NCBI GenBank assembly: GCA_904066235.2
Contig: CAJFCV020000005.1
Location: 11,031,501-11,095,500 of the forward strand
Direction of reading: 5' to 3'
Length of the DNA: 64,000 nt
Source of the DNA: Bursaphelenchus xylophilus
Taxonomy: Eukaryota > Nematoda > Chromadorea > Rhabditida > Aphelenchoididae
Part shown: piece by piece, positions 63,976-64,000 of the stretch
How the letters are laid out: each line of letters begins with the position of its first letter
Numbering within the stretch: the first letter of the stretch is position 1
Made by a program: the position numbers and the translations under genes
Notes under the pieces: generated by a model
What the model saw: the letters and a program-made list of their open reading frames with translations, nothing else
Told to the model about the DNA's origin: nothing
Databases searched by the model: none

Positions 63976-64000
63976 GAGATTGCCACGGCTCCGGAGCCGG

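Overview
The window looks like gene-poor, repeat-dense DNA from a free-living rhabditid nematode close to Caenorhabditis. Introns end in TTTTCAG-type acceptors. Several starts sit just after a bare 3' splice site, as expected for spliced-leader trans-splicing. The gene families are nematode-typical: ground-like, Ly6/ET-module, serpentine chemoreceptor and a G-alpha subunit. No bacterial or viral features were seen. All gene models were joined by hand from exon ends, splice sites and reading phase, without transcript data.

Layout. 0-7.9 kb: repeats, including one mariner-type transposon nested inside another with a decayed transposase. 7.9-10.4 kb (-): a five-exon ground-like (hedgehog-related) gene. 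11.8-15.05 kb (+): a three-exon Ly6/three-finger gene. 15-23 kb: MITEs and a large symmetric foldback palindrome (17.6-20.2 kb). 23.2-25.75 kb (+): a secreted cysteine-rich gene with a RECK-like CC-x7-C-x3-C block. 25.8-27.3 kb: a satellite of about 150-bp units. 27.3-28.7 kb (-): a small two-exon gene with a TATA box. 28.9-40.7 kb: no gene; MITEs, a second foldback, and an element carrying a tRNA-like unit. 40.7-44.9 kb (+): a seven-TM chemoreceptor whose first intron holds a 1.4-kb minisatellite. 45-51.4 kb: repeats, including a second copy of a 593-bp tRNA-like-bearing element. 51.5-58.4 kb (+): an eight-exon, very divergent G-alpha gene. 61.1-62.3 kb (+): a small I-set Ig-domain gene. 63.4 kb to the edge (+): the first exon of a thrombospondin-type-1-like secreted protein.

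The genes do not form an obvious pathway. Several are secreted or membrane proteins, and chemoreceptor plus G-alpha are signalling classes. The most notable observations are: (1) palindromic transposons with CAAGG termini and 3-bp TNA target duplications that enclose tRNA-like Pol III units (two copies of identical 593-bp length, plus an unrelated 895-bp one); (2) a G-alpha that has lost the catalytic Arg and Gln and the receptor-binding tail, and needs a GC-AG intron; (3) one short palindrome, GCACAGTGC/GCACTGTGC, recurring in otherwise unrelated repeats; (4) two long, nearly perfect foldback palindromes.
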